Assembly: GCF_032027425.1 (NCBI RefSeq)
Contig: NZ_JAVSJA010000001.1
Coordinates: forward strand, 1,426,001-1,490,000
Length of the DNA stretch: 64,000 bases
Source of the DNA: Microcystis wesenbergii NRERC-220
Lineage (GTDB): Bacteria > Cyanobacteriota > Cyanobacteriia > Cyanobacteriales > Microcystaceae
Reading direction: 5' to 3'
In this document: one piece after another, positions 57,849 through 64,000 of the stretch
Layout: each line of letters opens with the position of its first letter
Position numbering within the stretch: position 1 is the first letter of the stretch
The notes under the pieces: model-generated
What the model was told of the DNA's origin: nothing
Databases searched by the model: none
Seen by the model: the letters and a program-made list of their open reading frames with translations, nothing else
Program-made: the position numbers and the translations under genes

Positions 57849-58268
57849 ATGCGTCAATATCAAAAATCCCTGACGATTACCACCAGTCCCAAGAATTTCC
57901 ATCGTCTTACCGCCCCCATAGAAGCGATCGTGGCTGAATCGGGCATAACGACGGGATTATGCAGTGTCTTTGTCTGTCACACCTCCGCTTCTTTGCTGAT
58001 CCAAGAAAATGCCGATCCCGATGTTCTCACCGATTTGGCCAATTTCTTCGCCAAGTTAGTGCCGGAAGATAGCAGTCTCTACTATCACTCTACCGAAGGG
58101 CCAGACGATATGCCCGCTCACATTCGCTCAGTCCTAACCCGGACATCGGAACAAATCCCGATCGCTAGGGGTAAATTAGTTTTAGGGATCTGGCAAGGTA
58201 TCTATCTCTGGGAACATCGTCAGAGTCGTCACCAAAGACAAGTGGTGGTTCATATCACAGGGGTCTGA
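57849..58268 (+). CDS. YjbQ/UPF0047-family protein
   Basis: A 139-aa protein with the family marker FVCHTSASLLIQENADPDV (about 45-63) and IARGKLVLGIWQGIYLWEHR at the C-terminal end. Members form beta-rich oligomers with a conserved His pair, and one has weak thiamine-phosphate synthase activity, but the role is unsettled. ATG 57849 is the right start; an open frame running back into cobA is an overlap. It is probably translated with cobA. Confidence 0.93.
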   Translation: MRQYQKSLTITTSPKNFHRLTAPIEAIVAESGITTGLCSVFVCHTSASLLIQENADPDVLTDLANFFAKLVPEDSSLYYHSTEGPDDMPAHIRSVLTRTSEQIPIARGKLVLGIWQGIYLWEHRQSRHQRQVVVHITGV

Positions 58269-58400
58269 AGCTTTGCGTATAGTTTTGTAATAGAAACTTT
58301 ACTCGTACCCCTCATCGGAGTAAGATTTTTTCCGTGTACGATCAAATTGTTCGCTTTTTGAACAAAGAACTTCATATTTCGTAACAAAAGGAAACAATTT

Positions 58401-58895
58401 ATGCGAAAATTGTTCGCTCTGGCCCTGGTGCTATCTCTCTGGTTCACCTTTGCCGCTCCAGCGTCGGCTGATTTGTCCAATCTGACCCCTTGTAGCGAAA
58501 ATCCCGCTTTCCTACAAAAAGCGAAGAGTTTCCGCAACACCACTCCTGACCCTGAATCGGGAGCCAAACGCGCTCAAACCTACTCCCAAGCTCTCTGTGG
58601 ACCCGAAGGCTATCCGCACCTAATTGTGGATGGTCGTTGGGATCACATGGGCGATTTCTTTATCCCTAGCATCCTATTCCTGTACATTGCCGGTTGGATC
58701 GGTTGGGTTGGTCGGGCCTATTTAATCGCCGTGCGCGACGACAAAGATGCCGAAATGAAGGAAATCATCATCGATGTTCCCCTCGCTTTGAGCAAAATGT
58801 TAACGGGGTTCCTCTGGCCGTTGGCGGCTTTACAAGAAGCCACTTCCGGTAAATTAACCGTTAAGGATTCGGAAATTACCGTTTCCCCTCGTTAA
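58401..58895 (+). CDS. psaF: Photosystem I subunit III PsaF
   Basis: A 164-aa protein with a signal for the thylakoid lumen ([20 protein letters not shown] with cleavage after ASA). The mature part starts [19 protein letters not shown] and has the conserved CxxN Cys and a later Cys in [14 protein letters not shown] transmembrane helix ([20 protein letters not shown]) follows. PsaF lies at the plastocyanin/cytochrome c6 side of photosystem I. An upstream AAAGGAAACAATTT ribosome site supports ATG 58401. psaJ follows. Confidence 0.97.
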   Translation: MRKLFALALVLSLWFTFAAPASADLSNLTPCSENPAFLQKAKSFRNTTPDPESGAKRAQTYSQALCGPEGYPHLIVDGRWDHMGDFFIPSILFLYIAGWIGWVGRAYLIAVRDDKDAEMKEIIIDVPLALSKMLTGFLWPLAALQEATSGKLTVKDSEITVSPR

Positions 58896-58940
58896 TTTTT
58901 GTGTCAAACCCTTGACTTTTTATTCCCTAGGAGAACTCAG

Positions 58941-59069
58941 ATGGAAGGACTTACTAAATTTCTCTCGTCCGCACCCGTGTTAATTATGGCGCTGCTGACT
59001 TTCACCGCCGGGATTTTAATCGAATTTAATCGCTTTTATCCCGATCTCTTATTCCACCCGCTAGGTTAA
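58941..59069 (+). CDS. psaJ: Photosystem I subunit IX PsaJ, 42 aa
   Basis: A 42-aa single-helix protein reading [20 protein letters not shown], then a helix, then [15 protein letters not shown]. This is the standard PsaJ sequence and length. It contacts PsaF in the photosystem I complex. ATG 58941 follows GGAGAACTCAG. The spacing of 45 bp to psaF and the terminator just downstream show a psaF-psaJ operon. Confidence 0.97.
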   Translation: MEGLTKFLSSAPVLIMALLTFTAGILIEFNRFYPDLLFHPLG

Positions 59070-59087
59070 AGACAATCTCAGGTGATT

Positions 59088-59120
59088 AAAAGGGATACAG
59101 AGTCCACTGTATCCCTTTTT
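59088..59120 (+). terminator. Rho-independent terminator of psaFJ
   Basis: AAAAGGGATACAG (59088-59100) pairs with CTGTATCCCTTTT (59107-59119) around a 6-base loop with a T run, 18 bases after the psaJ stop. Confidence 0.93.
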
Positions 59121-59235
59121 AATGGGAATGATCCTAGGGATTGGGGGAATATTAAGAAAAGAAAGACACTGGAGACGACAGGCTCTCAAAATCGATAAGA
59201 TACAGGTATCTGCAACCCCAGAGGTGGGACAAACC

Positions 59236-60834
59236 ATGCTGTTAGATAAAGATTTGATGCTAGAAAAGCGGCTGCGGTATCAAGAATTACAAGAAAAATT
59301 AAAAGAGATTTGGCAGGGAGAAAACGTTCTCGAATCGGATGAATGCGATTATGATATCCTAGTTATCCCTTCTTTTAGTATCGATCAGAGAGTCGGTCAA
59401 AAAGTGGCGGGTTTTTTACATTACGAAGAAAGATTATTATTTTCTCTGATTCGGTTGCGACACCCGAAAACCCGTTTAATCTATGTAACAGCGCAGCCAC
59501 TTTCGCGGATGGTGATTGATTATTATCTGCAATTGTTGCCTGGGATTCCTTTTTCCCATGCTAATAATCGTCTGTTATTACTGACAACTCACGATAACTC
59601 TTTTCAACCTTTAACCCAAAAAATTCTGGACAGACCGCGCTTAGTAGCAAGAATCCGGCAAGCGTTGCGTCGAGATCGTGCCTACATGGTTTGTTTTAAT
59701 TCTACTAATTTAGAGCGAGAATTGTCTTTACAATTAGATATTCCTTTATTTGCCTGTAGTCCAGACTTATTGTATTGGGGTTCTAAAAGTGGCAGTCGCG
59801 AGATTTTTAGTCAAGGCAATATTCCCCATCCTGACGGTAGTTTACAGGTAAATACGGTTAAGGATTTGTTGTATGAGGCCGCTAGTTTGTGGTCCCGTCA
59901 ACCGCAATTAAAACGCATGGTAGTGAAGTTAAATGAGGGGTTATCGGGAGAAGGAAATGCGGTTTTAGATTTACGTCCTTTAGGGGGAATTGTTGATAGT
60001 AACAGTCTAGATTTAAGCGAGAGAATGAATCTCTTGGCTAAACAATTAGACAAGATGAGTTTTCAAGCAAGCGATGAAACTTGGTCGAGTTTTTCCAGCA
60101 AAATTGCTGAATTAGGCGCAATTGTCGAAGCTTTTATTGAAAGCGAAGAAAAGCGATCGCCGAGTGTGCAAGGTTATATTACACCCACGGGAGAAGTAAA
60201 TATTCTTTCCACTCACGATCAAATTTTAGGCGGTCCCGATGGTCAAATTTATCTAGGTTGTCATTTTCCGGCCGATGAAAATTATCGCCTACAATTACAG
60301 GAATTAGGCCTAAAAATAGGGGAAATTCTGGCAGCAAAGGGAGCAATTGAACGCTATGGAGTTGATTTCGTCGCTGTGAAAAATCCAGAAACTTTAGTCT
60401 GGGATTTACAGGCGATCGAAATTAATCTGCGAAAAGGAGGAACTACCCATCCTTTTATGACTTTAAAGCTTTTAACTAATGGTGAATACGATCAAGAAAC
60501 CGGATTATTTTTTAGTCAACCTCACCAGGAAAAATACTATATTGCCTCCGATAATCTCCACAAACCCCAATATAAAGGTTTACTTCCCGATGATTTAATG
60601 GATATTATTGCTAAACATCACTTGCATTTTGATAGTAGCAGTAAAACGGGAACAGTTTTTCATCTCATGGGTGCGCTGTCAGAATTTGGTAAATTAGGCT
60701 TAACTTGTATCGGCAATTCTAGTGAGGAAGCCGCGGCAATTTATCAGCGTGTGGAACAGGTGTTAGATTGGGAAACAGAGCATAGTTCCATAAATTTAGG
60801 TTATTGTTCTGGATTACCGATCACTTGGATATAA
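59236..60834 (+). CDS. ATP-grasp protein, PGM1-related
   Basis: A protein of 532 aa from ATG 59236, which follows a GAGGTGGG ribosome-site-like stretch; an in-frame ATG at 59122 lies against the psaFJ terminator and is less likely. RMVVKLNEGLSGEGNAVLDL is the ATP-grasp nucleotide loop (Lys and Gly-rich), GAIVEAFIESEEKRSPSVQG the lid, and VWDLQAIEINLRKGGTTHPF the metal-binding Glu-x-Asn. These fit ATP-grasp ligases that join carboxylates to amines or peptides, related to PGM1-type enzymes. The substrate is unknown. Confidence 0.82.
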   Translation: MLLDKDLMLEKRLRYQELQEKLKEIWQGENVLESDECDYDILVIPSFSIDQRVGQKVAGFLHYEERLLFSLIRLRHPKTRLIYVTAQPLSRMVIDYYLQLLPGIPFSHANNRLLLLTTHDNSFQPLTQKILDRPRLVARIRQALRRDRAYMVCFNSTNLERELSLQLDIPLFACSPDLLYWGSKSGSREIFSQGNIPHPDGSLQVNTVKDLLYEAASLWSRQPQLKRMVVKLNEGLSGEGNAVLDLRPLGGIVDSNSLDLSERMNLLAKQLDKMSFQASDETWSSFSSKIAELGAIVEAFIESEEKRSPSVQGYITPTGEVNILSTHDQILGGPDGQIYLGCHFPADENYRLQLQELGLKIGEILAAKGAIERYGVDFVAVKNPETLVWDLQAIEINLRKGGTTHPFMTLKLLTNGEYDQETGLFFSQPHQEKYYIASDNLHKPQYKGLLPDDLMDIIAKHHLHFDSSSKTGTVFHLMGALSEFGKLGLTCIGNSSEEAAAIYQRVEQVLDWETEHSSINLGYCSGLPITWI

Positions 60835-60965
60835 CTAGACTGATTTACTGGGTATAATTTTTTGTTTCAGAGATTTAATTATCCAAGCAGGCAGTTCTTG
60901 GCAGCCAATGACTGATAGTTTTACCTTGGTTAAAAGTTGTCTTGACTGGGATGCACTTAACTGGT

Positions 60966-61178
60966 TTAAATGGCTTCTAAATATTTGCTATCGAGCAGAA
61001 ATGAGCCTCGATCAAATTTTACACCCCAATAACCCCCCGGCCGGCGATCGATCACCGTGCCGATATCGTCGATATTGAGTAGCTCTGGCGGCCGTAACAT
61101 AGGCATAGGATCGGCGGTTTTCAGGTAAGGGGGAATGGCAATCAGACGGACTTTTCCCCCGATGCTAATTTCACTCAT
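60966..61178 (-). CDS. sipA: SipA-like regulatory protein (DUF3148, SH3-like)
   Basis: A 70-aa protein starting MSEISIGGKVRLIAIPPYLK, with TADPMPMLRPPELL, VIDRRPGGYWGVKFDRGSFL and LDSKYLEAI. These mark the DUF3148/SipA family, which binds the histidine kinase NblS in cyanobacteria. ATG 61178 fits the family start; an in-frame upstream Met at 61205 is possible. Stand-alone gene; regulation unknown. Confidence 0.88.
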   Translation of the reverse strand: MSEISIGGKVRLIAIPPYLKTADPMPMLRPPELLNIDDIGTVIDRRPGGYWGVKFDRGSFLLDSKYLEAI

Positions 61179-61272
61179 GGTACTGGCTAGATGCGATCGT
61201 GACATCGTATCTCAACTTAGCATATTTTAAATCATTCTTAAGATAGATTTTCCAAAGAATAGGTGTTGTGTA

Positions 61273-61390
61273 ATACTAAATCCGTTGAGTAACGCACAGA
61301 AAACGGGTTTCTCGGAGAAACCCGTTTTCTACTCATGCAAAAGGCAAAACGGAGAATAAATAATCAGTTTTTAATAACTGGATTTAGTAT
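61273..61390. repeat. MITE family A, copy 3
   Basis: A 118-bp element with ATACTAAATCC / GGATTTAGTAT ends and the GAAAACGGGTTTCTC palindrome (about 61299-61331), nearly identical to 5456-5574. It lies between sipA and the PEP-CTERM gene. Confidence 0.85.
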
Positions 61391-61644
61391 AAGCTGTTTT
61401 CGTCCCCCTTTCCAAAAAAAACCCAAAATCTGAATCCCTAGTTGGGGAGAGAAATGTAAAGATTTCCTAAACTGTATATTTTGATACAGTTGTGGGGGGG
61501 GGAATGTGTATAATCTCGTTGTATCCCTTTGGAGTTGGGTTGGGGTGTTGCCTAACCTAGCAAAGAAACGACAAAAGTAGGCTAATAGGTTCAAAGCTAA
61601 GACTACAAGCTTACATACAAAAAACACTACTCAGGAATAAGAAA

Positions 61645-62304
61645 ATGAAAAATTGGACTTTAGCCTTAGCTCTTGGAGCGGCTGCAACGACTACAATGAT
61701 TGGCTTTGGAGTAAATCCTGCTTCGGCAGTGCCTTCTCTTGGAACTCTCACATGGAGTTTCTCTTTCGATATAGATACAAACCTACTGCCTCCGTCCAGC
61801 CCTGACTATACACCTTCCCCCACACCTGTTAAGGGGACATTTATTACCGAAAATACTTTATCTACATCTTTGGTCGTTCCAAGCTTTACCGGATATAAAG
61901 TTTTATCCATAACTGGAACACAGGGTGCAGATACTATAACTGGTCTGGTTCCCCAAGGTACTGGCTCTACCACTTTATTAACTTCAGGATTAACGAATGA
62001 TAATCTGTTTAATCCGGCAAATATTGTTCCTGTAGGAGGTGTAGGTGCTTTTAGTGCAGGGGGATTAGCCTACATCGAAGATGGAAAAGAATATCGGCTA
62101 CTTTATGATGGGGGTAAATATATGGGGTGTATACCAGGGTGTACTCCTGTTCAAAACCTGGATGTAAAATTAGTTCCTGAACCCTCCTCAACCGCTGGAC
62201 TTTTAGCTATTGGCTCCTTTGGTGCATTAGGCGCAGCTTCAACCCTCAAACGCAAACTAAAATCATCCAAAACATCAGAAAAAGAAACCATAAAAGTAGG
62301 CTAA
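61645..62304 (+). CDS. PEP-CTERM sorting-domain protein
   Basis: A 219-aa secreted protein. The signal peptide is MKNWTLALALGAAATTTMIG, with cleavage near ASA. The C-terminus has VPEPSSTAGLLAIGSFGALG, then a hydrophobic helix and a basic tail (LKRKLKSSK), the PEP-CTERM sorting signal recognised by exosortase-like enzymes. The middle is Thr/Ser/Gly-rich beta sequence without a known enzyme motif. ATG 61645 follows AGGAATAAGAAA. Its 3' end and terminator are duplicated at 63075-63187. Confidence 0.9.
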   Translation: MKNWTLALALGAAATTTMIGFGVNPASAVPSLGTLTWSFSFDIDTNLLPPSSPDYTPSPTPVKGTFITENTLSTSLVVPSFTGYKVLSITGTQGADTITGLVPQGTGSTTLLTSGLTNDNLFNPANIVPVGGVGAFSAGGLAYIEDGKEYRLLYDGGKYMGCIPGCTPVQNLDVKLVPEPSSTAGLLAIGSFGALGAASTLKRKLKSSKTSEKETIKVG

Positions 62305-62328
62305 ATTGCTTACCAAAGTAGAATTAAT

Positions 62329-62360
62329 GCCCCTTCATTCAGTCAGTTGAGGGGGTTTAT
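62329..62360 (+). terminator. Terminator of the PEP-CTERM gene
   Basis: GCCCCTTCATTCAGTCAGTT followed by GAGGGGGTTTATT. CCCCTTC pairs with GAGGGGG around the loop; a T-rich tail follows. The close copy is at 63152-63187. Confidence 0.75.
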
Positions 62361-62400
62361 TGTATAATGGGGACATGATTAAATCAAGAGGATTTTGGTT

Positions 62401-62655
62401 ATGCAACAGGTGACGATTGAGCTACCCACCACCATAATTAATGCTCTAGCCGCCTACAATCAAGAGCATAAGGTATCTTCTTCTGATACAGTACAAACGG
62501 CTATAGAATCATTTTTAATAGCGAAAGGCTATTTATCCAAACCGAAAAAATCTTTTCACTTATCTCCCGCACCCAAAGGAAGTGGCTATACTGACACATC
62601 CATCAATCATGACGCTGTTTTAGCCGAATTTACTCTGTCCCATAAATTACCTTAA
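62401..62655 (+). CDS. VapB-like antitoxin
   Basis: An 84-aa protein from ATG 62401. An N-terminal ribbon-helix-helix-like strand and helix (MQQVTIELPTTIINALAAYN, then VQTAIESFLIAKGYL) is followed by a toxin-binding tail (PKKSFHLSPAPKGSGYTDTS). It lies nine bases upstream of the PIN toxin gene, so the two form one operon. A TTG two codons before ATG is in frame but less likely. Confidence 0.82.
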   Translation: MQQVTIELPTTIINALAAYNQEHKVSSSDTVQTAIESFLIAKGYLSKPKKSFHLSPAPKGSGYTDTSINHDAVLAEFTLSHKLP

Positions 62656-62664
62656 GCTCAAATC

Positions 62665-63063
62665 TTGAAAGCGATTATTGCCGACACAACCCCCCTTTAC
62701 GGAGCGATAGATACCAGCGATCAATATCATAGCAGAGCGCAAACAGAGCTAAGACGCATAGAATCGGAAGATTTAACAGTTATTATCTCTTTCCCCGTAT
62801 ATATAGAAACTTACAGCTTGCTTCTATATAGATTAGGATTTGAACAAGCCACTCATTTCACACAAAATTGCTTAGAATCTGCTAATCTGATCAATCCGAC
62901 AGAAGATCAGTATTTCGCAGCCATAGCAAAAGCTAAACAATTTCCTGATCAAACTATTACTATTGTTGATGCTTTGACTGCTATCATCTCAATCGAATTA
63001 GATCTACCTGTTTGGAGCTATGATTATCATTTTGATATAATGCGGGTGAAAGTATGGAGATAA
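62665..63063 (+). CDS. PIN-domain toxin, VapC-like
   Basis: A 132-aa ribonuclease toxin. Acidic residues expected for PIN domains are present: IIADTTPLYGAIDTSD (first Asp), VYIETYSLLL (Glu), TITIVDALTAII (Asp), and WSYDYHFDI near the end. VapC toxins cut tRNA or rRNA and are held by VapB. Start TTG 62665 keeps the family N-terminus (MKAIIADTTPLY). It is flanked on both sides by related PEP-CTERM 3' ends. Confidence 0.87.
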   Translation: MKAIIADTTPLYGAIDTSDQYHSRAQTELRRIESEDLTVIISFPVYIETYSLLLYRLGFEQATHFTQNCLESANLINPTEDQYFAAIAKAKQFPDQTITIVDALTAIISIELDLPVWSYDYHFDIMRVKVWR

Positions 63064-63074
63064 CCCTAAAGTGC

Positions 63075-63187
63075 CAACTAAAACCCTCCAAACCCTCAGA
63101 AAAGGAAACCACAAAAGTCTCCTAAAAAACATTAATAAAAAACTCGCAATCGCCCCTTTATTCAGTCAGTTGATGGGGTTTATTTTT
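63075..63187 (+). pseudogene. Duplicated PEP-CTERM gene 3' end with terminator
   Basis: CCAACTAAAACCCTCCAAAC through GTCTCCTAAA and on to a GCCCCTTTATTCAGTCAGTT / GATGGGG hairpin matches, with changes, bases 62252-62362 downstream of the PEP-CTERM gene. No open frame remains. It lies just after vapC and closes a repeat bracket around vapBC. Confidence 0.65.
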
Positions 63188-63289
63188 CCCCTTTATTAAC
63201 TTGATTAATAACAAATCCAACTTTAAAAACCCGCTCCCTTCTCCCCATTTTCCCGCTTTCCTATACCTTTTAAACAGGATTTATTAGGG

Positions 63290-63420
63290 TCAACAAGAGT
63301 CTTAGGGAGACAAATTAATCGATACTTTTGCCTCTTGCCTCTTGCCCCCCCGACCCCCCCGATGTCGGGGGGGGCGGGGGGGTGGGGTGGTCTTTCCTCT
63401 TGCCTTTTTCAATCTGTCCC
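63290..63420. repeat. CCTCTTG heptamers and GC-rich palindrome
   Basis: TTTTGCCTCTTGCCTCTTGC followed by CCCCCCCGATGTCGGGGGGGG, as in the family E element at 43462-43612. It lies between the vapC bracket and the substrate-binding protein gene, bounded by TAGGGAC-like motifs. Confidence 0.6.
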
Positions 63421-63436
63421 TAAAAAGGTCTTAATT

Positions 63437-64000
63437 TTAGGGAAATACAGTTAAAGGAATCCATTCGTAGGTGTTGACAATGCCTTGAAAATAATCATTA
63501 ATAGTTTCTCTGGAATAGGGAACAACACCATCTTCACCAAACCAACGTTCATAAATTGTCACCGCTTGTTGTTGGTCACTAACGATCCCTTCCATGAATT
63601 TTAATAGGGTATAATTCACTGTATCGCGCCATTTAGAATCATTTTCGGGTAAAGTACAGGCATAGGATTCGTAGGCGTAGGGATAGGAGGGAACTATGGC
63701 TAAATTATTAGGATTTTTAGCGCTTTTCCTTAAGCCTTCTAGGGTAATGCCATCACTGGCAAAACCATCAATTTCTCCCGCTTCTAGTTTTTGTAAACCC
63801 TCGCCACGATTTTTAACTTTGACCAAAATAGCGGCGGGTTGTTGGGTTTTAATCACCGCTTCATTAGTAGTATTGGCAATCACTCCAATGCGTCTGCCTG
63901 CCAAGCTACCGATGTCATCGAGATTACTACCTTTGCGGGTGAGCAATTGAGTACCACTGGCAAAATAACTAACGGAAAAATCCACTTCATTTTCTCTTTT
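63437..64000 (-). CDS. Amino-acid ABC transporter substrate-binding protein (5' end outside window)
   Basis: The frame is open to the window edge, leaving about 187 C-terminal residues of a family 3 periplasmic binding protein. VSYFASGTQLLTRKGSNLDD, GRRIGVIANTTNEAVIKTQQ, LEAGEIDGFASDGITLEGL and a C-terminal RWFGEDGVVPYSRETINDYF are typical of GltI/BztA-like glutamate or general amino-acid binding subunits. The signal and N-terminal lobe lie beyond 64000. No partner permease is seen in the window. Confidence 0.88.
   Translation of the reverse strand, partial: KRENEVDFSVSYFASGTQLLTRKGSNLDDIGSLAGRRIGVIANTTNEAVIKTQQPAAILVKVKNRGEGLQKLEAGEIDGFASDGITLEGLRKSAKNPNNLAIVPSYPYAYESYACTLPENDSKWRDTVNYTLLKFMEGIVSDQQQAVTIYERWFGEDGVVPYSRETINDYFQGIVNTYEWIPLTVFP

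Noticed and set aside
63340-63380. GC-rich palindrome as origin or attachment site
   Set aside because: The same text occurs inside the MITE at 43462-43612, and no replication or integrase gene is near.

Overview
The window is a piece of a cyanobacterial chromosome. It carries phycobilisome apcE, photosystem I psaF, psaJ and ycf4, the bicarbonate-uptake genes sbtA and sbtB, a squalene-hopene cyclase, dense HIP1 octamers (GCGATCGC), heptameric simple repeats (AGGCAAG, CAGTTAT) and very many small mobile elements. Gene content and repeat types fit Microcystis, most likely M. aeruginosa. The species call is inferred from recognition, not from a database search.

Layout. 1-5600: end of a membrane glycosyltransferase gene, then a wrecked zone in which an IS1380-type element (matching 16-bp inverted ends, no target duplication) joins a transposase remnant to the 3' half of a type I methylase gene, followed by a gamma-glutamyltransferase remnant. 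5690-7435: an AAA-15-type ATPase gene overlapping a small PD-(D/E)XK-like gene, a candidate two-gene defence module. 7590-31721: mostly housekeeping genes (apcE, cutA, a Crp-type regulator, a sugar transferase, shc, rpsB-tsf, bcp, a BlaI/M56 pair, a sugar nucleotidyltransferase, an LpxB-like gene, dnaG, a ketoacyl synthase, a cyclophilin, ycf4, an MlaE permease, an RlmI-like methyltransferase), with MITEs in many gaps. 31791-39957: a type I restriction-modification island on the minus strand (hsdM, GIY-YIG gene, 21-bp minisatellite, hsdS, toxin-antitoxin pair, hsdR). hsdR is split by a TnpB-only IS200/IS605-type element; removing exactly that element restores one reading frame of 770 codons. 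40078-45060: carbon-concentrating cluster (nhaS3-like antiporter, sbtB, sbtA, internally deleted bicA remnant, divergent LysR gene of ccmR2 type). 45491-52029: pyruvate-kinase-like gene, a methyltransferase gene with a nonsense codon, an ISL3 remnant, an intact IS701-type element, small unknown genes and tRNA-Val(GAC). 52076-56767: speB, a GIY-YIG-like gene coupled to a DGQHR (DndB-like) gene, and a RelE/HigA-like toxin-antitoxin pair. 57038-64000: cobA-yjbQ, psaF-psaJ, an ATP-grasp protein, sipA, a PEP-CTERM protein, vapBC flanked by two copies of a PEP-CTERM 3' end, and an amino-acid binding protein running off the window.

How it fits together. SbtA, SbtB, the CPA2 antiporter and the LysR regulator form one inorganic-carbon uptake unit, working with a Na+ gradient. 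The BicA transporter of the same cluster is dead, so the strain should rely on high-affinity SbtA at this locus. The defence genes (type I RM, TnpB, ATPase/nuclease pair, DGQHR pair, three toxin-antitoxin pairs) sit in islands between conserved metabolic genes. At least five families of non-autonomous repeats recur here. In one case a repeat supplies the stop codon of a gene, and in two cases it abuts a start codon.
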